From contig WHUX01000048.1 in the NCBI GenBank assembly GCA_015179025.1, positions 186,001 through 250,000 of the forward strand: a stretch of 64,000 nucleotides of DNA, given 5' to 3'. The stretch is from Terfezia claveryi (taxonomy: Eukaryota > Ascomycota > Pezizomycetes > Pezizales > Pezizaceae). The position numbers and the translations under genes were made by a program. Shown piece by piece: positions 35,788-45,068 of this stretch. Positions within the stretch are counted from its first letter, which is position 1. The number at the start of each line of letters is the position of its first letter. The notes under the pieces are model-generated. The model made no database searches. It had not been told where the DNA came from and saw only the letters and a program-made list of their open reading frames with translations.

Positions 35788-36642
35788 CAGTGAACCCTCT
35801 TTATAAGCAACCCCCTCGGGACCGACCAAGGGTTTCTTATAACGAGGGGTTTCTTATATCGAGATATATACAAAAAAATTAGGAAATTTCCGACCCCGGC
35901 CTAAAATAACCTGTGATTGTTGCTTGTTGCTGTGTGTGTCGAGCCATGCCTTGTAGACTCTCAATATCCCGCTTTTCTCTATATAGAAGAGCCTCTAGCT
36001 TCTCCCCTTTCTGTCTATTAACATGATCTAATTGATTCCATTTACCACTGCGAACTCGTTCTGCTGTTGGCTGAATCTTATGCAATTGTACCGTCATGCT
36101 TGCCGATGGCACTCGTGGCCGTTTTAGACTCAGGATCTTGCTAATTTGAGATTTACTAATCGTCTTAGGTGCATATTTGGTATTGAACCACTCTTTAATA
36201 TCATGATAGCTATGACCTGGATGTAGTGCACGTTGACTGCAATATCATCACGTTCTTTCTGACTCCATGCCTGGCGAGTTTGGGTTTGCTTTGGCAGCAT
36301 AGTTGAGGTGGGGTAAGTGGATGTAGGACTAAGAAGCTTGGAGTAGTTATCTCAATAGACCTGGTATGGGTGCACACAATGAGCGCTTGTGTAATGGCAC
36401 TTGATGTAAAGTGGTTGAGAAACAATTCACACGATATGGTTGCAACTGCGGGGTAATATCTGCAGCTGACTCTACGGTACCTCGATATAAGAAACTCGCA
36501 ATTTTATATATATTACTAAGCAGATACTTAAGAAACCTGCTAGTAACGAGGGTTTATACAAATTCTGGCGGGACCGGAGCACTGTTTCTTATAACCCTAG
36601 GTGTTTCTTATAACGGGGGTTGCTTATAAAGAGGGTTCACTG
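35788..36642 (-). mobile_element. pogo-like DNA transposon, internally deleted
   Basis: An 855-bp element with perfect 28-bp terminal inverted repeats (each starting CAGTGAACCCTC and ending GCAACCCCC), flanked by TA on both sides, the Tc1/mariner-pogo signature. Further CTTATAACG motifs extend each end. The minus strand encodes a start MLPKQTQTRQAWSQKERDD at 36300 and, after a one-base frameshift, IKEWFNTKYAPKTISKSQIS. That is a psq/CENP-B type helix-turn-helix as found at the N terminus of pogo transposases. The DDE domain is absent, so the element is non-autonomous. It might still bind its own ends if expressed, which the frameshift makes doubtful. Confidence 0.8.
35882..36300 (-). pseudogene. 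pogo transposase N-terminal fragment, frameshifted
   Basis: This holds the DNA-binding helix-turn-helix half of a pogo-type transposase. It starts at MLPKQTQTRQ near 36300, shifts frame close to 36245, and stays open to a stop at about 35879. The later portion (ERVRSGKWNQLDHV) resembles the second CENP-B-type DNA-binding segment. No catalytic residues remain. Confidence 0.6.
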
Positions 36643-37042
36643 TAACGGGGTGGGCCGGAGGTAGGGCAACCGGGGAGTACCTACGACGGGGTGGGTAATG
36701 GGTATCAAACACGTAGGGACCGTACATGTGTGATTTTTTTTTTTTTTTTTTTTAAATACTTGATACTCCTATGCAGCTCCAACATGGAGCTATGAGGAGC
36801 CACACGGAAGCCCGGTGGATTCAAGGGAGAGGCAAGTTAATCTGCCAACCCCACGCAAGAACTAAATACATATAACGAAGCGGGGCCCCATGCTGTCATT
36901 AACGGACTGGCCGAGGACTTGGAAGCCTGACTGAGCCTCACCCCCGATGCGCAGAACTAGAAGGACTTAACAAGAGGAATAACTTATGAACTTTTAAACA
37001 AAGGGAACTCGTGTACTCATAGAACTGAAATTAAAGCTGAAC

Positions 37043-37494
37043 TCAGATGAGCTCTCCATATAACAACCCAAAGTAGGCCTCCGTGGCCTCGTATCTATCC
37101 TCCCCCTCCTCTCTCCAGTCTGGCAGGTCTAGCTCCTCCCAGCTACCTCTGCCCCCTAGCAGGTCACTGCGGATTCGGTTGAAGCGTGGGCATTTGAAGA
37201 CTATGTGCTCTCCAGTTTCGGTGGGATGGCCGCATGGGCACTCTGCTGATTCCGATTTGCCGATGTGGTATAACCAGCTTCGTTGGGGGCCTCTTTCCGT
37301 GCGTAGCCATGTGTAAGCTGATAGGGCCTGCCGATTCCACTCCGTTCTCCTCAACCCAAATCCCGCTTTGGTCCTTGCTTCTTTCCGACTGACTTTGGAG
37401 GTAGCGCGGAGTCCTCCTTCTGTTATCGTGTGTTGCTTGCCTACAAATTCCCCTAGGTGTGACTGTAGACTTGCCGATCGGTCCGCTTTCTCGT
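37043..37494 (-). pseudogene. LINE polyprotein C-terminal part (end of RNase H plus Cys-His tail)
   Basis: Continues the polyprotein interrupted at 41918. It opens with GNEKAD, supplying the fourth RNase H catalytic Asp. About 100 residues later come CPCGHPTETGEH and FKCPRF, the C-x-C…H…C arrangement typical after RNase H in fungal LINEs. It ends YFGLLYGELI. No stop codons occur in this part. Confidence 0.85.
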
Positions 37495-37631
37495 TCCCTG
37501 GGCAGTGGTCGCAACGGGCCAGGCCGTCCTACAGGCCGCCGGAGGCCTGGCCAGCCGGCCGAGGTCCGTGCTGGCCTGAAACAGCCTGGACCGCCCCCGG
37601 CGGAGTATCTCGTGGTCTGGGCCGACCTCTA

Positions 37632-37805
37632 GGCCACGCAGGCCAGTCCAGGCCATGCAGGCCAGGCAGGCCATGCAGGCCGGTCCAGGCGGTCCAGGCG
37701 GTCCAGGCCGGTCCAGGCGGTCCAGGCCGGTCCAGGCTGGTCCAGGCCATGCAGGCCGGTCCAGGCGGTCCAGGCGGTCCAGGCTGGTCCAGGCGGTCCA
37801 GGCCA
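37632..37805 (+). repeat. Left subterminal GGTCCAGGCC minisatellite, block 1
   Basis: Tandem GGTCCAGGC(C/G) units of 9-10 bp alternate with CATGCAGGCC. The low complexity creates the repetitive Gly/Pro/Trp frames on both strands. These are not genes. Confidence 0.9.
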
Positions 37806-38270
37806 GTTGTCACGGGCTATGTCATGGAACTTTGTCATGGACTTTGTTACAGACTTTGTCACGGATTCTGTCACGGATTATCACCTGCGATCACAAGCAA
37901 TGGTTATTGCACTTTGGAGTCAGACAGGGTTTAGTCCGAGTCTCAGATTGACAAGATGTTGAGTATCATACGCGTAATCTTCCTTATGTGTGTGATGATA
38001 TCATAGAGCGAACAGCTGTATATATATGAGGCCATAGTTGTATTCTTTGTTCTTGCTCTTCACGCAACGTCTTGTATATCGAGTCTTTCATACAAGTTGC
38101 CTTTTGTCCATAGTCTACATCTATACTATTGTCTACCAAACCCACAACAATACATATTGTCACTTGAAACTATACCACACTAGTGTGGTATAGTTTGGCC
38201 GTTGCGTGCGCTCCTTAGAGTCACGTTTATAGCCAATTGTCTATGCCATAGCCTACGCCGTCACACCAGT

Positions 38271-38442
38271 CCAGGCGGTCCAGGCCGGTCCAGGCCGGTC
38301 CAGGCCATGCAGGCCGGTCCAGGCGGTCCAGGCCAGTCCAGACCATGCAGGCCAGTCCAGGCTGGTCCAGGCCATGCAAGCCAGTCCAGGCCATGCAGGC
38401 CGGTCCAGACCATGCAGGCCGGTCCAGACCATGCAGGCTGTA
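38271..38442 (+). repeat. Left subterminal GGTCCAGGCC minisatellite, block 2
   Basis: The same unit family and orientation as at 37632-37805, with more GGTCCAGACCATGCAGGCC variants. About 470 bp of non-repetitive DNA separates the two blocks. Confidence 0.9.
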
Positions 38443-40432
38443 AAGTCAGTGACAACCCTCCAATATCGAGCATACTGCAATAGGCAATTTATCTATATAA
38501 AGGCACGTATTTCTGGCCAGATATAGATATAGTTCATCACAATACCCTCACTACATTCAACGGTATATATTATATATAATCCACCATTCAGTTCCAGGTA
38601 GCTGCTAACATTTCTACTTTAGTTCCGACTCTTGTATACCCCACTATGAGACTGCCCTACTACACTGATATAGACAATATTACCTCAAGTGAGATGGACT
38701 ATTTGTTCGATAATATTGACGAAAGTGATATATCCCCAATAGGCTCATCGTAGTCCCAAGATGCATCCAATATGGAATATGATGATATAATGATAGTTCG
38801 ACCTCCTTTATCACCACAAGGTACAATCTTAGGTTCATCAGACCATTTAACTCTTACACCGTCTGCTTCTGGTTCATATACTACATGGTATACTCGGAAT
38901 TTATAATGTCGATCTTGGATATGGCAGTATGGTACCCAAGTTAATCAAAATGGGAAACTATTTTGGCGATGCTCTTTATGTTGACATAGTCCTAAGCAGT
39001 ATACGACTGGCTCTACAAAGCATCTAATTGAGCATTTAAAAACCCATCGTCTTACAGAACAAGGACATATAGGACTTGACTCTAGCAACAGTTTTATTCG
39101 GCAAGCTTTTGGAAATAGTCTTCCCAAGATCCAATTTAATAGTGATGTTCTTAAGCAATTACTAGTACAATGGATTGTATGTTGTCATGTTTCTTTTAAT
39201 CAAGTTGAGCAGCCTAGTTTTCGTCTTTTACTTAATTATCTTACTGCTGTTTCTGCTTCCTATACAGCTATTCTAAAGTCTCTTCCACGTTCAGGTAATA
39301 CAGTCTGTATATGGACTATACAATTATACTAAGAACAAAAACAGGCATTGATCCTACTATTAGAATCTCCATATACTATTCATTTTACATTTGATTTATG
39401 GTCATCTCCTAATCATTTAGCCTTTCTTGGAATTGTTGCGCATTGGATAAACTTAGAAGGAAAAGCATGTTGTGCATTATTAAGACTTCGCTGTATTCAT
39501 GGAGCTCATACAGGAAAAAATCAAAGCCAAATTATACTGGCAGTTCTAGAAGAATATTCTCTTACTACGAAGATTGGTTATTTTACATTGGATAATACAA
39601 CAAATAATGATACCGCATTGTCTTTTCTTTCAATTAAGTTAAAGGAACTTAATATTGATTTTGATGCAAAGGAAAGTAGGTTAAGATATATTGGTCATGT
39701 CATTAATTTGGTTGTTAAGGCATTTCTTTATGGATATGAGTTTGTAGGAGAAGACGAGGAGGATTCAGAAGATATCGAGAATGTCGCAATCTTATGGCGC
39801 AAGCGGGGACCTTACAGAAAACTTCGGAATGTTATCACCTATATTTGTTGGACACCACAACGGCGAGAAGAGTTTGCACAAATTTCTCAAGAAGCACAAC
39901 CTGAAGAAAAGGCATTTCAACCTATTGCTGCAAATCTCACGAGATGGAATAGTAATTTTAAGGCTTTAAAGAGAGCTCTACAATTACGGAATGGATTTGA
40001 AGTCTTCATTGCTAGGCATATGCGAGATGGACTTAATCAAAATCAGCTAGATCCAGAGGATTGGAAAGAGCTTCAGGATATTACAACTCTTCTTGAACCC
40101 TTCCATCGGTGTACTTTAGAGCTAGAAGGGCATCGTGGTAATAGTGCTTTATATGATTTGCTACCAACTATGGACTACTTACTTGACTATCTCGAAGATG
40201 CAAAGCGAAGCTACACTACTAGCAATTCAACTCCACATTTGATTAATTCTATTGAGCTTGCATGGCAAAAGCTTGATAAGTATTATTCATTAACCGACTC
40301 TAATACAGCAGTTTACGCAGTGGTAGCACTACATCCTGGAATGAAGTTTGAATATTTTGAGATTAATTGGGAGGAACATCCGGAGTGGATTTCAATGGCA
40401 AAATCAAAAGTGACCTCACTTTGGCGAACTAG

Positions 40433-40482
40433 GTATGTATATCCTTTTTATTTTATAATTTAAGATACCTAACAACTATTAG
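40433..40482 (+). other. Intron in hAT transposase
   Basis: GTATGT donor at 40433, CTAAC branch near 40469, TAG acceptor at 40482. It is 50 nt, and splicing restores the frame into LKSRVPSTTSN. Confidence 0.8.
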
Positions 40483-40720
40483 CTATAAAGGAGCGCAACT
40501 CAAGTCACGAGTACCATCTACTACAAGTAATACTCCTGGTATAGCTACTTCCACAAGTACCCCGATTGCCGACTCAACCTTAAACAATTGGAAAAATAAG
40601 CATACTTCTCGAGCACGACAGAAAGATGAGCTAGAACTCTTTATATCGACCGCTACTATTGATATTGAGAATCCTCGGTTATGGTGGATCCAGCACCAAG
40701 CTGATTATCCACAGCTTTCC

Positions 40721-40972
40721 ATCATCAGCAAGAAAAAAGTGGCATCGGGACGCCAGGTGGTGTCTCCAAGAGACAGAGTTGTCTCTTGTGTCTTTTGTGT
40801 CTTTTGTGTCTCCTGGGTGTCTCCTGAGTGTCTCCTATATGTCTCCTGGTGTCTCCCAGTGTCTCTAGGAGATACTAGGAGACATTCTGCCAATCGTGGA
40901 GACACATCTTGTCTCCAGTGGCATTACTGTCTCTAGAGATACTGGAGACAAACTATTTTCTTTCCTGATGAT
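40721..40972. mobile_element. 252-bp inverted-repeat insertion in the hAT transposase
   Basis: The ends ATCATCAGCAAGAAAA and (reverse complement) ATCATCAGGAAAGAAAA are inverted over about 20 bp. The interior consists of GTCTCCTGGGT-like tandem units and more inverted GAGACA/TGTCTC motifs. It interrupts the transposase between YPQLS and the LLSIPAMSSE block, which are normally close together in hAT proteins. There is no coding capacity. The target duplication is not clear. Confidence 0.65.
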
Positions 40973-41280
40973 AATGGCGCTTACTCTTCTTTCTATTCCA
41001 GCTATGAGTTCAGAGGTAGAAAGAGTATTTAGTAGTACTGGATTGATGGTTACTGACCGGCGCAATCGATTGAAGGAAGATATAATAGAAGCTGCAGAGT
41101 GCATGAAATCCTGAGGTGCTGATGGTGGGCTTGTGGGCTTTAAGGATACTGAACAGGTTCGAGTTATGTTGGAACAATTGGAAGCTAAAGGCATGGGTAT
41201 CGATCCCAATGTGACTGGAAATGTAAAGGTGAATGCAGAGTAGTTGCGGTTGATTTCTCCTCAGTTCTCCTCAGCAGCAT

Positions 41281-41398
41281 TATTGCAATTCGTCGGTCTT
41301 ATTTATTTTCCCTTGTTAATCTATCGAAGAGTGTTTAGTATTGCAATTCGTTGGTCTTATTTATTTTCCCTTGATAATCTATCGAAGAGTGTTTACTT
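41281..41398 (+). repeat. 2 x ~60-bp tandem duplication in the hAT 3' region
   Basis: Two head-to-tail copies of ATTGCAATTCG…GGTCTTATTTATTTTCCC…ATCTATCGAAGAGTGTTTA with about three mismatches, just after the transposase stop. Confidence 0.8.
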
Positions 41399-41469
41399 AG
41401 TATCATGTCATGATTGTTTATCATTCGGGGGTTTTACCAAAATTGTACTTGTGTGAACTTTGCATTAAT

Positions 41470-41800
41470 GCAGGCCGGTCCAGGCGGTCCAGGCGGTCCA
41501 GGCCAGTCCAGGCGGTCCAGGCCGGTCCAGGCTGGTCCAGGCCATGCAGGCCAGTCCAGGCGGTCCAGGCGGTCCAGGCCGGTCCAGGCTGGTCCAGGCC
41601 ATGCAGGCCAGTCCAGGCGGTCCAGGCGGTCCAGGCCGGTCCAGGCGGTCCAGGCCAGTCCAGGCGGTCCAGGCCGGTCCAGGCTGGTCCAGGCCATGCA
41701 GGCTGGTCCAGACCATGCAGGCCGGTCCAGACCATGCAGGCCGGTCCAGACCATGCAGGCCGGTCCAGACCATGCAGGCCAGTCCAGGCGGTCCAGACCA
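41470..41800 (+). repeat. Right subterminal GGTCCAGGCC minisatellite
   Basis: About 330 bp of GGTCCAGGCC and GGTCCAGACCATGCAGGCC units, in the same orientation as the two left blocks. It ends about 110 bp before the right terminus of the hAT. Confidence 0.9.
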
Positions 41801-41917
41801 AGATCTCGCCCGCCTGATTATTCAGGCCAGGCCCCGGCAGAGGTCTGTTAGGTCCAGGCCGGCGCCGGCTATACTTGAGGCCGGCCTGGCCCGCCCGTTG
41901 AGAAAGCTGTCCCTGGG

Positions 41918-42672
41918 ATGCCTAGATGGCCTCTGACCCACGATATCTGCAGGTCCCTGTGCTGGTTAGAGATGATGAGAGATTTGATGCTTTTTTCGAT
42001 GCCAGACCTGGGTGGGGACCCCGAACTCATATTATGTACCGCTTGAATTGCCGCCTGGGAGTCAGATAAGATTGCCAACATATCCGCGCTCTCCTTTTGT
42101 AAGGCTAATTGTATCGCAAAGAGTTCGCCGTCTGTTACCGTTGCTTGGTCACCCAAATAGCCACCATAATCCTCTGTTGTACCTCCTTTCCGGTCCTCGC
42201 TGTGGACTCCACTCGCTACTATCCCTTTTCTTCCTGTGCCATCTGTGTAACACGTCCTCCAACCCTCTTCTAAGAGTGAGCCTATCCCCGCTGCCCATGG
42301 ACCTAGCTGCTTGGAGAACTCAGACTTAGGGTCCATGATTACCTTGTGGATAATGGGAAAGGGTGTGGTGTCCTCTCTATCGCCCCATGAGAGTTCGTTC
42401 GGGGTTCCGCCGTTTAGGTAGAAGGCTTCGGATATCGGGGTTCTCGGGTGGTGAAGATCATTGCTTCGGAGCCATGAAGTATCCGCTTCAATGTATGCCC
42501 TAATCTGTTGGTCACCTGTCCTAACCGCTCTTGCTGCCCAGCACCGCTTCATGTCCTCTATCTTATCTTGTAGTGGTTCAATATTAGAAATCCAACCTAG
42601 TGCCTTATGGCTTGACCCGTGATACCCTCCTGTGATCTTTCGTAGGGCTAGATATTCTAGACGTTGCATTGG
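41918..42672 (-). pseudogene. LINE polyprotein segment: post-RT region and RNase H
   Basis: Open for about 250 residues from the 5' truncation point. The first part (RLEYLALRKITGGYHGSSHK) matches the region linking RT to RNase H in fungal LINEs. RNase H follows with catalytic residues visible as Asp in YTDGTGRKG, Glu in TDGELFAIQ and Asp in LSDSQAAIQ. It reaches WVRGHLGIPG, where the hAT insertion at 41917 breaks it. The first residues of the long frame derive from the target duplication, not from the element. No internal stop codons are present. Confidence 0.9.
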
Positions 42673-42699
42673 GTACATGTGTGATGATCAGGAAGAAAA

Positions 42700-43960
42700 G
42701 GGCAGGATCCCGGGGCGGGGAAGGACTGGCAGGACTGACGACTGACACACGCATAGAAGTCCTACGCGTGCCATAGGCTTGAAGCTGTAGAGATAGAAGA
42801 AGATACAGAGGCCAGGACCGGGAGGCGAGGACGAATTCGTCAAAGGACATCAACGTGGGCGAGGGAACCCAAGGGTTATATATTACATACAAGGTTTTAG
42901 TTAAAGAAAGAAGGGAAGAAAGGAAAGAAAGCTAGCAAAGGAACTACCGTATATGTGTAAGGCCCTAGTGGCGGGTAGTGGCCGCTAGTGGTGTGCCCGG
43001 ATGTGGCACGACAACATGACAACAATATCCCAATAGAGAGTGCCAGTTTCAGCACGAGTGGTTGTGACAGCAATACCACTGGCTATTTTAATCAATTTGG
43101 GTATTCTATTTATCTAGAAAAATAATTTTGGTAATTTACTACCTTTTTTTAGTGTACTAGGCCCTGTAATAGGCATTAGCAATATTACTATATGGTTCAT
43201 TTGATTTTGGCGTTCTACCTTAGAAATGTAAGGAACATACTACTAGAAATGGAAGTAAGAATAAAGGTAGTAGAAAGTCTTTTAACTTATTGTAATAAAT
43301 TACATGACATTAAACTATTGAAATTAGCTTTCAAAAAATTATCTACTCATATATGATAATTTACTTGGATCAGGATAGTTCCAACCATATATTAAACCCT
43401 ATTTATACTCTTACAATTACCTTACTTCTCTATCATTCATTTTTATTATATTCGCAACTCAAGCAATCTGGCAATGCACCAGGCCCAGCTGTAGGCCGCT
43501 CCCGAGCGCCAGCTAGAGTTCTAGATCTCCAACCTATGGAACCTTTTACCAGTGGAATATAAAAAGCCATTCATCAGTAGCAACGTGATATGTACATCGC
43601 TTGCGATTTGATGACACTTACTATGGTCAATACAAGGGTTGGCTTTAATAGGCTCAAGATTCAGGCAATAGTAAGTAGAAATAAAAAGAAAGCTCGCTGA
43701 AGATGAAAAACTTTGTTATAGAGATGATACTAGAAAAGAGTTTATAACTAGCAACTCTTTGGTATGATCTATAATATGCATTGTGCAATTCCTTATGGAG
43801 GTTAGGAAAAGACATTTAATATTATTGGGGCACAATATCTGGCCAGAAGTATGTTGGGCTTAAGCACTGTAAGGTATAGAAAATATATTCTTAACTTTGA
43901 GTCTGGAAGAAAAATAGTAAAAAATATAGGTGTGTGGACTTAACTATCAAAATCGACAGA
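42700..43960. other. Gene-free transposon-scarred stretch
   Basis: No supportable gene. A block at about 42950-43000 (minus-strand ACCACTAGCGGCCACTA) is matched in inverted orientation at 45600-45630. The rest is AT-rich, with short frames that resemble decayed coding sequence but match nothing I can name. Confidence 0.45.
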
Positions 43961-43963
43961 GAC

Positions 43964-44475
43964 CAGTGCTAGGCCTGGCACGAGACGAGACATCTCGAGC
44001 TGTAAGTCTCGAGACTTTTTGTGAAAATTTTTCATTGGCTGCGAAAATTTTTCAGTGGCTGCGAAAATCTTTTCATGGGTTGCGACAATCAGTTTAGCAG
44101 CCTACGATAGCATTCGCTTGTAAATATGTGTTATTCGGTACTCAAAGGTAGAGATTCCTTCTTCTCTTTCTCCGTTCATTATACTCTTTCTCCGCTCATT
44201 ATCAGCACTTCCTATCCTGCATCAACAATCAGCACAATGAGCCAGATTTCCGTGTCGCCTGTTCATACTCCAGATGATTTTAGAGTGAGGTTTAGCAGAA
44301 GAGGGTATAGAAGAGGAAATTGACGTCGAAGGCGAAGATGATGATGATTGATAATAACTAGGTAGCTAGCTAGCAAGTTCGAATATAATTATGATTTGTG
44401 TTGGCTGGTGCTCGATATCCAGAAGTCTCGAGACTTTTCCGGTCTCGAGACGTCTCGTGCCCAGGCCTAGCTCAG
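43964..44475. mobile_element. Non-autonomous hAT-like element (about 510 bp)
   Basis: Left end CAGTGCTAGGCCTGGCACGAGACG. Right end, reverse complement, CTGAGCTAGGCCTGGGCACGAGACG. Palindromic TCTCGAGA blocks lie just inside each end, and three imperfect 24-bp copies of TTGGCTGCGAAAATTTTTCA lie near the left end. The interior holds a short frame MSQISVSPVHTPDDF and, in another frame just before 44350, EEGIEEEIDVEGEDDDD, as if the two ends of a transposase gene were fused by internal deletion. The flanking 8 bp match at only five positions, so the target duplication is weak. Confidence 0.65.
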
Positions 44476-44539
44476 CCTCAGACCACCACTCCAATTGTAG
44501 TCTTTATATAAGCGATATAGTCATTATAGGAATTCCAAG

Positions 44540-45068
44540 AAAGACGTGCCAAAACCAATGATAAAGGGTTAAATGCAAAAGTTATTGCAATACCACAGCC
44601 TAAAACGCTATCCCTTGTTAACCTTTATCCAACCAAAGACCTTCAGCCAGCAACTAATCTTATGGGCTTGGAAGATGGAATTGCGGATACTCCAGCTACT
44701 CGACAAATTAAAATCACCCTAGCTAATGCTGCTCGACAGGCATCTACAATAACTCGAGTTTCAGTCTCATGTTCTTGCAAAAAAAGTCCTGTGCCAATCG
44801 TCGCTGCCAATGCTACAAAAATGACTTGAAATGCTCTATTTGTTGTCATACCAAATTTGGTACTAGCAGATCATGACTGTGGCAACCTCTCAGCTCTAGC
44901 TGAACGAACACAAATTGAACTTTAAGATAATAACCCAATTGGCCCGGAGGATAACCTGGAGGATGACCCGCAGGAGACCACAATCGACCCAGAGCTAGAT
45001 GCAGCTGTTACACGTCCCACAGCTCCCAGGCCAGCTTCTGGCCGATATTGCCTACGCCGGGATCAGTG
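44540..45068 (+). pseudogene. Transposon protein relic with Cys-rich tail
   Basis: A broken plus-strand frame contains SVSCSCKK and, after a one-base shift in an A-run at about 44779-44785, CANRRCQCYKNDLKCSICCH. This C-x-C…C-x-C…C-x2-C-H pattern occurs at the C terminus of some integrase-like transposon proteins. A later acidic, proline-containing end (DPELDAAVTRPTAPRPASGR) stops at 45068. It is decayed, and I do not know the class. Confidence 0.4.

Larger units (their letters stand above)
38646..41243 (+). pseudogene. hAT transposase, degenerate
   Basis: One frame runs from an ATG at 38646 to an intron at 40433, with in-frame stops near 38754, 38904, 38982 and 39330. It has a BED-like finger (LFWRCSLC…HLIEHLKTH), then the core with FTFDLWSSPNHLAFLG and LTRWNSNFKALKRAL, the DDE-region blocks of fungal hAT elements. 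Exon 2 (from 40483) leads to WWIQHQADYPQLS, is broken by a 252-bp insertion at 40721-40972, and resumes with the dimerisation signature LLSIPAMSSEVERVFSSTG and RRNRL. A TGA where hATC normally has a Trp (CMKS-TGA) follows, and the frame ends at 41241-41243. The protein cannot be made intact. Confidence 0.9.
37503..41909 (+). mobile_element. hAT-superfamily DNA transposon (4407 bp)
   Basis: Exactly bounded by an 8-bp target duplication TCCCTGGG at 37495-37502 and 41910-41917, the hAT-typical length. Terminal inverted repeats start CAGTGGTCGCAACGGG on the left and CAGCTTTCTCAACGGG on the right, followed by CCAGGCC after a small indel. It carries a decayed transposase with BED-like finger, core and hATC dimerisation region, plus arrays of GGTCCAGGCC in both subterminal regions. 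It sits inside the LINE RNase H region. Removing it with one duplication copy restores the LINE frame precisely. Confidence 0.94.
36734..42672 (-). mobile_element. 5'-truncated non-LTR retrotransposon (LINE, RNase H-bearing), split by a hAT
   Basis: A perfect 13-bp target duplication GTACATGTGTGAT lies at 36722-36734 and 42673-42685. On the minus strand the element ends in a 20-base A tail (T run at 36734-36753). Excluding the hAT and one duplication copy it is about 1.5 kb. It holds only the region after reverse transcriptase, an RNase H domain, a C-terminal Cys-His tail and the 3' UTR. The RT and ORF1 are missing through 5' truncation. RNase H next to a fungal LINE tail suggests the Tad1/I group. 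The 3' UTR has a hairpin shared with the 5483-5579 and 28894-28946 tails. Confidence 0.92.

Noticed and set aside
35541..35882. 113-codon Asn/Ile-rich frame
   Set aside because: AT-rich with repeated codons, and its end runs into the pogo-like terminal repeat. Not a gene.
37368..37934. Long frames on both strands over the GGTCCAGGCC arrays (also at 38202-38483 and 41410-41936)
   Set aside because: They are open in several frames on both strands only because the repeat unit lacks stop codons. Composition is pure repeat, and the arrays are subterminal hAT DNA.
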